From positions 62,001 through 126,000 of the forward strand of contig NZ_JAPYZZ010000007.1 in NCBI RefSeq assembly GCF_027460065.1: a DNA stretch of 64,000 nucleotides, in the 5' to 3' direction. This DNA is from Martinezella rhizogenes (GTDB lineage Bacteria; Pseudomonadota; Alphaproteobacteria; Rhizobiales; Rhizobiaceae). The translations under genes and the position numbers were made by a program. Position 1 is the stretch's first letter. The number at the start of each line of letters is the position of its first letter. The notes beneath the pieces are model-generated. The model saw only the letters and a list, made by a program, of their open reading frames with translations, was not told where the DNA came from and did not search any database. This document shows positions 52,580 through 60,031 of this stretch, in pieces.

Positions 52580-54064
52580 TTGCCATTGCCGCCTTCTCTT
52601 ACGTCCCTGACAGACAGCGCGCTTATCGCTTTCGATAATCTGGCCGACCGTGCGAGCAATCTCACCCATCCGACATTGCGGCTTGGCGTCACCGGCCTTT
52701 CGCGGGCGGGCAAGACCGTTTTCATCTCCTCCCTCGTGCATAACCTGCTGAATGGCGGCAGATTGCCGCTGTTCGAGGCGATGCGATCCGGGCGCGTCTC
52801 CAATGTGCGCCTGGAGCCGCAGCCGGACGACGCCATTCCCCGCTTCCAGTATGAAGACCATATTCAGGCGCTGGTGCGTGACAGGCTCTGGCCGGATTCG
52901 ACACGGGCGATCTCGGAACTCCGGATCACACTGGATTACCAGAGCGCCAGTGGCTGGGGCCGGTGGTTTTCGGCCGGCAAGCTCTCCATCGATATCGTCG
53001 ACTATCCCGGCGAATGGCTGCTAGACCTGCCGCTGCTTTCGCAGGACTACAAGCAGTTCAGCGATGCAACTGTCGCACTTGCCGGAAGCGGCATTCGCGC
53101 AGAACTCGCGCAGCAATGGCTGGCGATCGCCTCTTCGCTGGATATCAATGCGCCCGCCGACGAAATGACGGCGCGCCGTCTGGCGGAAAGTTTTGCGGCC
53201 TATCTGAAAGCCTGCAAATCCGACGAAAGGTCGCTCTCCACTTTGCCGCCGGGCCGCTTTCTGATGCCTGGTGATCTCGAGGGATCGCCAGCGCTGACAT
53301 TTGCGCCCCTGCCGGGCCTGACCGACGAGAAAGCTCCGAAGGGCTCGCTGCGCGCCATGATGGAGCGACGCTACGACGCTTATAAATCAATCGTGGTCAA
53401 ACCCTTCTTCCGCGAACATTTCGCCCGCCTAGACCGGCAGATCGTGCTGATCGATACGCTGCAGGCGGTCAATCGCGGTCCGGAGGCCGTGCAGGATCTG
53501 GAGCGGGCGCTGGGCGATGTGCTTGCCTGTTTCCGCCCCGGCACCAATAGCATATTGTCGTCGCTGATCCGCCGGCGCATCGACAAGGTGCTGATTGCCG
53601 CCACCAAGGCCGATCATCTGCATCATGAAAGCCATGACCGGCTGGAGCGGCTGACCCGCCGTCTGGTAGACCGCGCCATTACTACCATCGGCATGAATGG
53701 CGCGGGCATCGAGGTCATGGCGCTCGCTTCCGTGCGCGCCACCAGAGAGGCCAGCGTGCGTCAGGACGGCCATGAGCTGCCCGTTATCGTCGGCACGCCG
53801 ATGGCCGGTGAAACCATCAATGGCGAGACTTTCGACGGTAATCGCAAGACGGCAATCTTTCCAGGCGATCTGCCAGAGGATCCGGAGCCGCTGTTTCGCA
53901 GCATAGACCAGGATGGCGACAAGGCGACACTGCCTGACGTCAATGTCGTGCGTTTCCGCCCGCCCAATATCGACGAGCCGGGCAGCGGCGGCATCCGGCT
54001 TTCCGTTCCCCATATCAGGCTCGACCGTGCCATGCAGTTCCTGTTCGGAGACAAGCTCGCATGA
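52580..54064 (+). CDS. YcjX family P-loop GTPase-like protein (DUF463)
   Basis: A 494-residue protein with Walker A GLSRAGKT at 39-46, followed by FISSLVHNLLNGGRLPLFEA and SIDIVDYPGEWLLDLPLLSQ, where the D-Y-P-G-E stretch corresponds to the switch II/Walker B region. KVLIAATKADHLH gives the base-specificity TKAD motif of GTPases. YcjX is stress-induced in E. coli and of unclear function. TTG start at 52580 inferred. It overlaps the YcjF-like gene by four bases. Confidence 0.88.
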   Translation: MPLPPSLTSLTDSALIAFDNLADRASNLTHPTLRLGVTGLSRAGKTVFISSLVHNLLNGGRLPLFEAMRSGRVSNVRLEPQPDDAIPRFQYEDHIQALVRDRLWPDSTRAISELRITLDYQSASGWGRWFSAGKLSIDIVDYPGEWLLDLPLLSQDYKQFSDATVALAGSGIRAELAQQWLAIASSLDINAPADEMTARRLAESFAAYLKACKSDERSLSTLPPGRFLMPGDLEGSPALTFAPLPGLTDEKAPKGSLRAMMERRYDAYKSIVVKPFFREHFARLDRQIVLIDTLQAVNRGPEAVQDLERALGDVLACFRPGTNSILSSLIRRRIDKVLIAATKADHLHHESHDRLERLTRRLVDRAITTIGMNGAGIEVMALASVRATREASVRQDGHELPVIVGTPMAGETINGETFDGNRKTAIFPGDLPEDPEPLFRSIDQDGDKATLPDVNVVRFRPPNIDEPGSGGIRLSVPHIRLDRAMQFLFGDKLA

Positions 54065-55140
54065 AGGCTCCCACACAAAACGATCAGCAGATACGCCGCC
54101 CGGCGGCTTTCACGCTCGAGACCGAGGAGACGGCACGGCCGTCCGCCACGCAAAAACGCGCGCCGCGCAGCTTCGACGCGGAGATTTCGCTGACGCCGGA
54201 TGAGGACGATCCGTTTATGGCGCCTGCGGATATCGACGCCGCCACATTGCCGGTGGCGACGCCGAAGAAAAGCCGTTTCTCCTTCGGCAAGCTGGCGCTC
54301 GGGGCGCTTGGTGTCCTGTTCTCGCTCGCCTTCGGGCTCTGGGCGGATCAGCTCATTCGCAATCTGTTTTCCCGCTCGGACTGGCTAGGTTATACGGCAA
54401 CGATCGCGCTGATCGTGGCGCTTTTCGCGGTTCTCGCCCTTGTTGGCCGCGAGGTCTTCGGCATCATGCGACTCAATGCCGTGCAGTCTCTCAAGGCCGA
54501 CGCTGAAACGGCGAGCCTCGACAAGAGTCCGAAACCTGCGCGCGCCATCGTCACCCGCCTCAATGCCGTCCTCTCGCACCGGGCGGAAACGGCCAAGGGG
54601 CGCGCCGCGTTGAAGGAAACGGAAAATGACGTCATCGACGGCCCGCATCTGATCGAGCTTGCGGAGCGCGAGCTGCTGGTGCCGCTCGACAGGCAGGCCC
54701 GTGCCCTCATTCTCAATTCCTCCAAGCGCGTCTCCGTCGTTACTGCCGTCAGCCCGCGCGCGGTGGTCGATCTCGCTTATGTGCTGTTCGAGGTGACGCG
54801 GCTGGTGCGCGCCATGGCGGAGCTTTATGGCGGCCGTCCCGGCACGCTCGGCATGCTGAAACTCCTGCGCGATGTCGTCGCGCATCTCGCCGTCACGGGT
54901 TCGATCGCCGTGGGTGACGGGCTTGCCCAGCAGATTCTCGGCCATGGCCTTGCCTCGAAACTCTCCGCCCGTCTCGGCGAAGGCGTCATCAACGGGTTGA
55001 TGACGGCGCGAATCGGTATTGCCGCCATGGATCTTTGCCGTCCGCTGCCGTTCAGGGCGGTGAAGCGGCCGGGCATTGGTGATTTCATGTCCGACCTCAC
55101 GCCCGATTTAAGCGGCGGAAAAAACGCTGAAAAAGCCTGA
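54061..55140 (+). CDS. YcjF family membrane protein (TIGR01620/DUF697)
   Basis: A 359-residue protein with a charged N-terminus, two membrane segments (FGKLALGALGVLFSLAFGLW, then GYTATIALIVALFAVLALVG) and a C-terminal DUF697-like domain (ILNSSKRVSVVTAVSPRAVV; RVVDL-type helix; LLRDVVAHLAVTGSIAVGDG). It always pairs with YcjX, and here the two genes overlap. They probably act together at the inner membrane under envelope stress; the mechanism is unknown. Confidence 0.88.
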   Translation: MKAPTQNDQQIRRPAAFTLETEETARPSATQKRAPRSFDAEISLTPDEDDPFMAPADIDAATLPVATPKKSRFSFGKLALGALGVLFSLAFGLWADQLIRNLFSRSDWLGYTATIALIVALFAVLALVGREVFGIMRLNAVQSLKADAETASLDKSPKPARAIVTRLNAVLSHRAETAKGRAALKETENDVIDGPHLIELAERELLVPLDRQARALILNSSKRVSVVTAVSPRAVVDLAYVLFEVTRLVRAMAELYGGRPGTLGMLKLLRDVVAHLAVTGSIAVGDGLAQQILGHGLASKLSARLGEGVINGLMTARIGIAAMDLCRPLPFRAVKRPGIGDFMSDLTPDLSGGKNAEKA

Positions 55141-55269
55141 TCTGCCGGGCATCGACGGTTCAAAAGGTTACGGACAAAGCCGCAAATGAGAGCGAAATAA
55201 ACCAAGCATTAACCATTCCGCCGGTAGATTGCGGCCTATCGAACAGGCTTCTTCGCCGGGGAAAGTATC

Positions 55270-55830
55270 ATGTATTCGCGCTTCTTTTCGCTTATGGGCG
55301 GACTTGCCGCCATTTTGTCCGTCAGCGGCGGTTTCGGCATGTCTGACGTCCATGCGGCATCACGCGATCGCGACGACGTCTTCTTCCGCTCGGTGGCCGG
55401 CAGCTGGAAAGGCCCCGGCGAAATCGTCGCCGGTAAATACAAGGGCACGAAATTCACCTGCGACCTGACGGGCGAACCGCTAGACGACAAGCAGACCGGC
55501 ATCAAGCTTGGCGGCACCTGCCGCGTCGGCGTCTTCAGCCAGCCCATGTCGGCAGTCATCAGCCAGAAGGGCAACAGCTACGAGGGCAAGTTTCTCGATG
55601 GCTCCGCCGGCAAGGGTCTCGACATCACCTCCGGACAGGTGAGCGGTGACAAGGTCGTCGTCGGCATCAACCGCGCCAAGCTGAACGGCGCCATGGTCGC
55701 CCGCGTCTCGAGCGACAATTCGATGAACATCACCATTTCGGTCAAGGTCGCCGACCAGATGATCCCGGTCATCGGCGTCACGCTGGCGCGTGATATCGAC
55801 CAGATCGCCGTCGGCTCGATCAAGCCGTAA
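55270..55830 (+). CDS. Conserved exported protein, unknown function
   Basis: A 186-residue protein that I do not assign to a named family. A signal peptide (MYSRFFSLMGGLAAILSVSG, cleaved near VHAAS) is followed by a beta-rich region: SVAGSWKGPGEIVAGKYKGT, FTCDLTGEPLDDKQTGIKLG, GTCRVGVFSQPMSAVISQKG. Two cysteines could form a disulfide. The pattern suggests a lipocalin-like or beta-barrel periplasmic protein. It has its own gap upstream (55141-55269) and ends in a terminator embedded in folK. Confidence 0.75.
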   Translation: MYSRFFSLMGGLAAILSVSGGFGMSDVHAASRDRDDVFFRSVAGSWKGPGEIVAGKYKGTKFTCDLTGEPLDDKQTGIKLGGTCRVGVFSQPMSAVISQKGNSYEGKFLDGSAGKGLDITSGQVSGDKVVVGINRAKLNGAMVARVSSDNSMNITISVKVADQMIPVIGVTLARDIDQIAVGSIKP

Positions 55831-55844
55831 GAGCCATAATCTTC

Positions 55845-56381
55845 TCAGCCATCGCCGAGCGGGAGTGTCCACCACTCCCGCTTTTCGTTTGCGCGGACAA
55901 TGCCGCTCCTGTCCGCCTGCTGGAGCCATTGCCGCACAGGCTTTCCCTTGACCTCGAGATCGGGCGCGATGTCGGCAAGCGGCATCAGCACGAAAGCGCG
56001 CTCCGTCATACGCGGATGCGGCACCTCGATGCTTTCCGTAGCGAAAGCCTCATTACCATAGGTCAGCACGTCGATATCGATGGTGCGCGGTCCCCAGCGT
56101 TCCGTCCGCACCCGTTTCATGCCCCTTTCGATATCGAGGCAAAGTTGCAGCAGCGCCGGCGCAGTCAGCGACGTTTCTACGAGGGCGCAGCAATTGAAGA
56201 AATCCGCCTGATCGATCTTTCCCCAGGGCGGTGTGCGGTAGAGGTCGGAAACGGCCTGCAGCCGGCAATCACCATGCGCATCGAGTTCGCGCAGCGCCCG
56301 CGCCATGGCGGCAGTGGGATCGCCGATATTACCGCCAAGCCCCAGTGCGGCGACAGTCAGCTTTTCAGGCACGGTGTTCAA
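55845..56381 (-). CDS. folK: 2-amino-4-hydroxy-6-hydroxymethyldihydropteridine pyrophosphokinase
   Basis: The 178-residue enzyme transfers pyrophosphate from ATP to the pterin in folate synthesis. Motifs are LGLGGNIGDPTAAMARALRE and VRTERWGPRTIDIDVLTYGN, the HPPK signature. Its start overlaps folB by 17 bases. The last dozen codons overlap a stem-loop that serves as terminator for the opposite gene. Confidence 0.95.
   Translation of the reverse strand: MNTVPEKLTVAALGLGGNIGDPTAAMARALRELDAHGDCRLQAVSDLYRTPPWGKIDQADFFNCCALVETSLTAPALLQLCLDIERGMKRVRTERWGPRTIDIDVLTYGNEAFATESIEVPHPRMTERAFVLMPLADIAPDLEVKGKPVRQWLQQADRSGIVRANEKREWWTLPLGDG
55858..55886 (+). terminator. Terminator of the 55270 gene inside the folK 3' end
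   Basis: A perfect 10-bp stem (AGCGGGAGTG/CACTCCCGCT) with a 5-base loop, followed by TTTTC, 28 bases after the upstream plus-strand stop codon. It lies inside the last codons of folK on the other strand. Confidence 0.75.
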
Positions 56382-56730
56382 CGCTCACCTGCGCATAATC
56401 GAGAATGCCGGGAACCGGCGCCGAGGGTTTACGCACCGTGATCCTCAGCCAGACGATCTGCGGATAACGCGCCCGCAGCGCCTTGGCGATGTCGTTCGCC
56501 AGAGCTTCGATGAGATACCGGCGCTGCCCGACGACGCTTTTTTCGATGACGGCAAAGGCCACGCCGTAATCGACAGTATTTTCGATATCGTCGGTTTCCA
56601 GCGCGTCACCTGCCTCGACTTCCATCTCGGCATCGACGAAAAAGCGCTGACCCAGCACCTCCTCCTGCTCGAGAAGGCCATGACGGGCGAAAAAGGAACA
56701 GTTTTTCAGGATGATGGTATAGCGGCTCAT
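56365..56730 (-). CDS. folB: Dihydroneopterin aldolase
   Basis: From the ATG at 56730 the protein is 121 residues. It cleaves dihydroneopterin to the hydroxymethylpterin that FolK uses. The family pattern is YTIILKNCSFFARHGLLEQE, EVLGQRFFVDAEMEVEAGDA and DYGVAFAVIEKSVVGQRRYL, with the Glu and Tyr active-site region intact. In-frame sequence upstream of 56730 is not conserved. Confidence 0.94.
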   Translation of the reverse strand: MSRYTIILKNCSFFARHGLLEQEEVLGQRFFVDAEMEVEAGDALETDDIENTVDYGVAFAVIEKSVVGQRRYLIEALANDIAKALRARYPQIVWLRITVRKPSAPVPGILDYAQVSVEHRA

Positions 56731-56808
56731 CGCATCGCCTCCATGGCAGGATTGTTTCGCCTGAAAACCGCGCCACCTTCGGGACACGGCACTCCGGCAC
56801 TCGTTGAT

Positions 56809-57669
56809 CTACGCATCGGCCTTTGCCGACGCTTTTGCAAGGACCGCATCGGCAATAGCCAGCGCATCGCGGGTCGCGGCGACATTATGCACGCGAAAAA
56901 TCGAAGCACCCGCGAGTCTCAGGATCGCGGTGGTTGCAGCCGTTCCGATATCGCGTTCCTCCGCCACATCCCTGCCCGTCAGCGACCCGATGAAACGCTT
57001 GCGCGACGTGCCAGCAAGAACCGGCAGGCCAAAAGCGGCGAGTTCACCGAAACGGGCCATCAGCGCGACATTTTCGCTTTCATTCTTGGCAAACCCGAAA
57101 CCGGGATCAAGCACCAGAGCATCGCGGGCAATGCCCGCATCCTCGGCAATTCCGAGCGAGCGATTGAGGAATTCAAACTGGTCCTCAATGACATCGTCAA
57201 GCTTTTGCCGGTCGCGGCCGGTATGCATGATGCAGATGCCGGCGCGGGCGGAAGCAACGACGCCCGCCATATCAAGGTCCTTCTGCAGGCCGAAGACGTC
57301 ATTGACGATATGGGCGCCGGCGCCAATTGCCAGCCTTGCCGTGGAGGCGCGATAGGTGTCGACGGAAATCAGCACATCGGTCTCGCGGCGCAATTTCTCA
57401 ATGACCGGCAGCACCCGGTCCTGTTCCTCTGCCTCCGTGACCGCGGCAGCGCCCGGCCGCGTGGATTCGCCGCCGATATCGATGATGTCTGCCCCCTCCT
57501 CCACGCAGGTCAGCGCATGGGAAAAAGCCGCATCGACGGCAAGATAACGGCCGCCATCGGAAAAGGAATCAGGCGTTGCATTGACGATGGCCATAATACG
57601 GCCACGCCCATCAAGTTTCAGGGAGCGGCCATGGGCCGCTTGCCACACATTGCTGCCGACTGTTATCAC
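56809..57669 (-). CDS. folP: Dihydropteroate synthase
   Basis: The 286-residue TIM-barrel enzyme joins p-aminobenzoate to the pterin and is the sulfonamide target. Signatures are IMAIVNATPDSFSDGGRYLA, IDIGGESTRPGAAAV, VLDPGFGFAKNESENVAL and LAGTSRKRFIGSL. First gene of the folP-folB-folK cluster, 78 bases before folB. Confidence 0.96.
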   Translation of the reverse strand: MITVGSNVWQAAHGRSLKLDGRGRIMAIVNATPDSFSDGGRYLAVDAAFSHALTCVEEGADIIDIGGESTRPGAAAVTEAEEQDRVLPVIEKLRRETDVLISVDTYRASTARLAIGAGAHIVNDVFGLQKDLDMAGVVASARAGICIMHTGRDRQKLDDVIEDQFEFLNRSLGIAEDAGIARDALVLDPGFGFAKNESENVALMARFGELAAFGLPVLAGTSRKRFIGSLTGRDVAEERDIGTAATTAILRLAGASIFRVHNVAATRDALAIADAVLAKASAKADA

Positions 57670-57773
57670 GTAACACGCGCCTTTCGGGAATAACGGAGTG
57701 TTATGTCAATTCTTATAAGTTCCGCTCCGCCTATGCAGCAAACCTTTTTCAAGTTCAACCGGAAGGCCGGGTC

Positions 57774-58400
57774 ATGACCAAATCATCACGCGCACTCTGC
57801 GCCGTTTTCGCAGGCGCATTGGCCCTTTCCCTGTCCGGACCGGCTTTTTCCGAAACCATCGTCCGCAAGACCTATTCCTATTTTTCGGTCAGCGGCAAAA
57901 CCGCAGCCGATCTCGACCAGCAGCTTTCCAAGCACGGCCCGCTGACCCGCAATACCGGCGCGCGCCATCCCGGTGCGACCGAAATCAAGTTCGGCGGTGA
58001 ACTCACCTATGTCGAAAAAAATGGCATGTGCAGCGTGGGAACGGCCAAGGTGCTGCTGAACACCCGCATTTTGCTGCCGCAATGGAAAAACCGCCGCCGC
58101 ACCACGGCGGAACTGGCCTTCATCTGGGATACGCTGCTTGCCGATATCAAGCGCCACGAGGAACGCCACGCGGAAATCGCCCGCACCCATGCCCGTTCGC
58201 TAGAAAGACAACTGACGTCGCTTCGCCCGCAGAAAAGCTGTGAAGCACTTCAGGGAATGGTCGGCAAGATCACCCAGACCGTGATGGACGAACACGACCG
58301 CGACCAGATGCGCTTCGACGTGGTGGAATCGAAAAACTTCGATGCCCGTATGACCCGGCTGTTGAAAAACCGGCTGGAACAGGGTCAGGCCCGCCGCTGA
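57774..58400 (+). CDS. DUF922 exported putative zinc-dependent protease
   Basis: A 208-residue exported protein. A signal peptide (MTKSSRALCAVFAGALALSL, cleaved near AFSE) precedes KTYSYFSVSGKTAADLDQQL. The HExxH-type motif is H128-E129-E-R-H132 in IKRHEERHAEIARTHA. Two cysteines (C86 and one in PQKSCEALQG) may bond. DUF922 proteins are predicted periplasmic peptidases; no substrate is known. Divergent from folP across 104 bases. Confidence 0.82.
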   Translation: MTKSSRALCAVFAGALALSLSGPAFSETIVRKTYSYFSVSGKTAADLDQQLSKHGPLTRNTGARHPGATEIKFGGELTYVEKNGMCSVGTAKVLLNTRILLPQWKNRRRTTAELAFIWDTLLADIKRHEERHAEIARTHARSLERQLTSLRPQKSCEALQGMVGKITQTVMDEHDRDQMRFDVVESKNFDARMTRLLKNRLEQGQARR

Positions 58401-58589
58401 CGGTTGTTGGCAACCCTTCCCAAATCTCAAGGAACAACAGGGACATGACGTAACGTCATGTCCGATATCACCCGTGAATTCTCGTCATGGTGCGGGCGGC
58501 GAGACTCATTGTAGCTTGTTCATACGGTTTGAAATGGTTGTGGCCCACGGCGGTCCGGGGGTTGCAACCGTCTCCGGTTCTCCCGGTGC

Positions 58590-58681
58590 GCACTTGAGGG
58601 CTCGCAGGTGTTTCCTCCCTCGCCTGCATGCTGCGTACCCGCCTCGCCCCGCTCCCCATTACCAGGTGAGCGGGGCTTTTT
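58590..58681 (+). ncRNA. Probable alpha-r8 family small RNA (MmgR-like)
   Basis: A gene-free 306-base gap contains TTTCCTCCCT at 58611-58620, the decamer I recall as the conserved anti-Shine-Dalgarno motif of alpha-r8 sRNAs in rhizobia. It is presented in the loop of a GCAGG/CCTGC hairpin (58604-58626) and followed by a strong terminator ending at 58681. From the hairpin base to the T-run is 78 bases, close to the MmgR length as I remember it. MmgR limits polyhydroxybutyrate granule formation in Sinorhizobium. The 5' end given is approximate. Confidence 0.7.
58646..58681 (+). terminator. Rho-independent terminator of the small RNA
   Basis: A 9-bp perfect stem (GCCCCGCTC/GAGCGGGGC) with a 13-base loop followed directly by TTTTT. 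The T-run is only on the plus strand, so it serves the RNA and not the ferredoxin gene that ends at 58707 on the other strand. Confidence 0.88.
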
Positions 58682-58706
58682 CTGCGCGGGACAATGCCGA
58701 AAGTTT

Positions 58707-59027
58707 TCAGCCCTGACGTTCGGGAACATGCACGACGAGACCGTCAAGCTCGTCATTCATCTTGATCTGACAGGAAAGCCGCGAAGTGGGGCGAACCTCG
58801 AAGGCAAAATCCAGCATGTCCTCTTCCATCGGCTCGGGTCCGCCGACCCGCTCTGCCCAGGCATCGTCAACATAGACGTGGCAGGTGGCGCAGGCACAGG
58901 CGCCGCCGCATTCCGCATCAATGCCGGGAACGGAGTTGCGCACCGCATTCTCCATGACGGTGGAGCCGTTGCTCACGTCTAGTTCATGAGGCGTGCCGTC
59001 AAAGGCAACGATGGTGAGTTTTGTCAT
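58707..59027 (-). CDS. 2Fe-2S ferredoxin (adrenodoxin type)
   Basis: A 106-residue electron carrier with cluster ligands C40, C46, C49 and C86 in [19 protein letters not shown] and SRLSCQIKM, the C-x5-C-x2-C...C spacing of adrenodoxin/FdxB-like ferredoxins. An additional C44 is not a ligand. It likely serves a P450, a hydroxylase or Fe-S assembly, but no partner is adjacent. Convergent with the small RNA gene. Confidence 0.93.
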   Translation of the reverse strand: MTKLTIVAFDGTPHELDVSNGSTVMENAVRNSVPGIDAECGGACACATCHVYVDDAWAERVGGPEPMEEDMLDFAFEVRPTSRLSCQIKMNDELDGLVVHVPERQG

Positions 59028-59066
59028 GCCGGAAATCCAAAATGTGATCTGAGAATTGTTCTAAAC

Positions 59067-59118
59067 ACATAGAGCGCCGCGCGTCCATCCGGACGCGCAA
59101 AGGACGCTCTATGTTTTT
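59067..59118. terminator. Nested inverted repeat between the Hpt and ferredoxin genes
   Basis: Outer arms ACATAGAGCG/CGCTCTATGT (59067-59076, 59105-59114) enclose inner arms GCGCGTCC/GGACGCGC (59079-59098). It lies 68 bases after the Hpt stop codon on the minus strand. The minus side continues with a weak T-run (GTTTAG); the plus side has TTTTT. Probably the Hpt gene terminator. Confidence 0.65.
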
Positions 59119-59185
59119 GAATCTACGCATCGGGGCACACAGGCTGAACCGGCCTTGCAAAATGGCAAATTTGATGGCTTTCGCC

Positions 59186-59554
59186 TCAGCGGCAGAGCTT
59201 GAGGATGAAATTTTCAGCTTCGACAATGGCTGCGGCGAGTTTAGCGATCAGCGCGCTGTCATTGCCCTTCTCCTCCACCGCGGCCGCGGCCGCGGAAACG
59301 GCGGAGGCGCCGACTGCCTGCGCCGATCCCTTCAGACGGTGAGCGGTGGCCATGACGGTCTTGGTGTCTGCGTCCGCCATTTCATGCAGGGCTGCGCGGG
59401 CGCTGCGGCTGAACAGCTGCAGCACCTCGATTTCCAGATCCTTGTCGCCCATCGTCTGCTGTGCAAGATGATCGAAATCGATTGGCTTCTTGCTGACCGA
59501 AGGTGCGCCGCCGTAATTATCGGGAGCTTCGAAAACAATACTGACCGCTGCCAT
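59186..59554 (-). CDS. Histidine phosphotransfer (Hpt) domain protein
   Basis: A 122-residue single-domain protein with the phospho-accepting H72 in ATAHRLKGSAQAVGA, inside the Hpt four-helix pattern (LFSRSARAALHEMADADTKT before it). Such proteins shuttle phosphate between a hybrid kinase receiver and a response regulator. No kinase or regulator is adjacent. It is divergent from the growth-pole-ring gene. Confidence 0.88.
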   Translation of the reverse strand: MAAVSIVFEAPDNYGGAPSVSKKPIDFDHLAQQTMGDKDLEIEVLQLFSRSARAALHEMADADTKTVMATAHRLKGSAQAVGASAVSAAAAAVEEKGNDSALIAKLAAAIVEAENFILKLCR

Positions 59555-60031
59555 GGCTGGAATCCTGTCTCACCGTATCCTGTTTCGTGTCACATATGTG
59601 TCGTATTCACGCATGCTGGCGGCTGCTATCGGCTTAAATTACGGCGTGACGCAGGCGAAAATCTTCTGCTATGGTTAATTTATGTTAAACTTATGCGAAA
59701 CAAGGCGTTCAGCGTGAAACTCAGGTTTAAAAACTGTTAAAAAGCCGACACTTCGCCGCCGTCGCAAATCCGCATTAATTGTTTCGAACACCTAAATGTG
59801 TCACTACGGTACTGCCGTTCTCGCAGGGCTTAAGCTCAAGCTTTGTTATTGCGGCACAGTGATGTAATTTCGCCCGAAAGCTGGACCACCAGCAATTCGG
59901 GATTTGGTAAATGGCGGAACTGTTCTCTCTTGAGGGAAAAGTTTCGTTGGCATGATGGCGGCAGTCCGCTTGCTGATCGCAAGTGGGTCAACGGCATGAA
60001 GCCGGGCGTATGTGTAACGAGGCGTAACCGC
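59555..60031. other. Gene-free divergent promoter region between the Hpt and growth-pole-ring genes
   Basis: A 477-base gap with AT-rich stretches near 59670-59760. It must contain promoters for both divergent genes. Two TTAA-N6-TTAA pairs occur (near 59675 and 59727), but the spacing is one base short of a CtrA site. No coding frame with a ribosome-binding site and protein-like sequence was seen. Confidence 0.5.

Noticed and set aside
58468..58756. Small frames on both strands in the gap after the DUF922 gene
   Set aside because: They overlap the small RNA and its terminator and show no protein-like conservation.
59675..59742. CtrA-like TTAA pairs upstream of gpr
   Set aside because: Both pairs have six-base spacing, whereas the CtrA box is TTAA-N7-TTAA. 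AT-rich sequence makes chance TTAA pairs likely.
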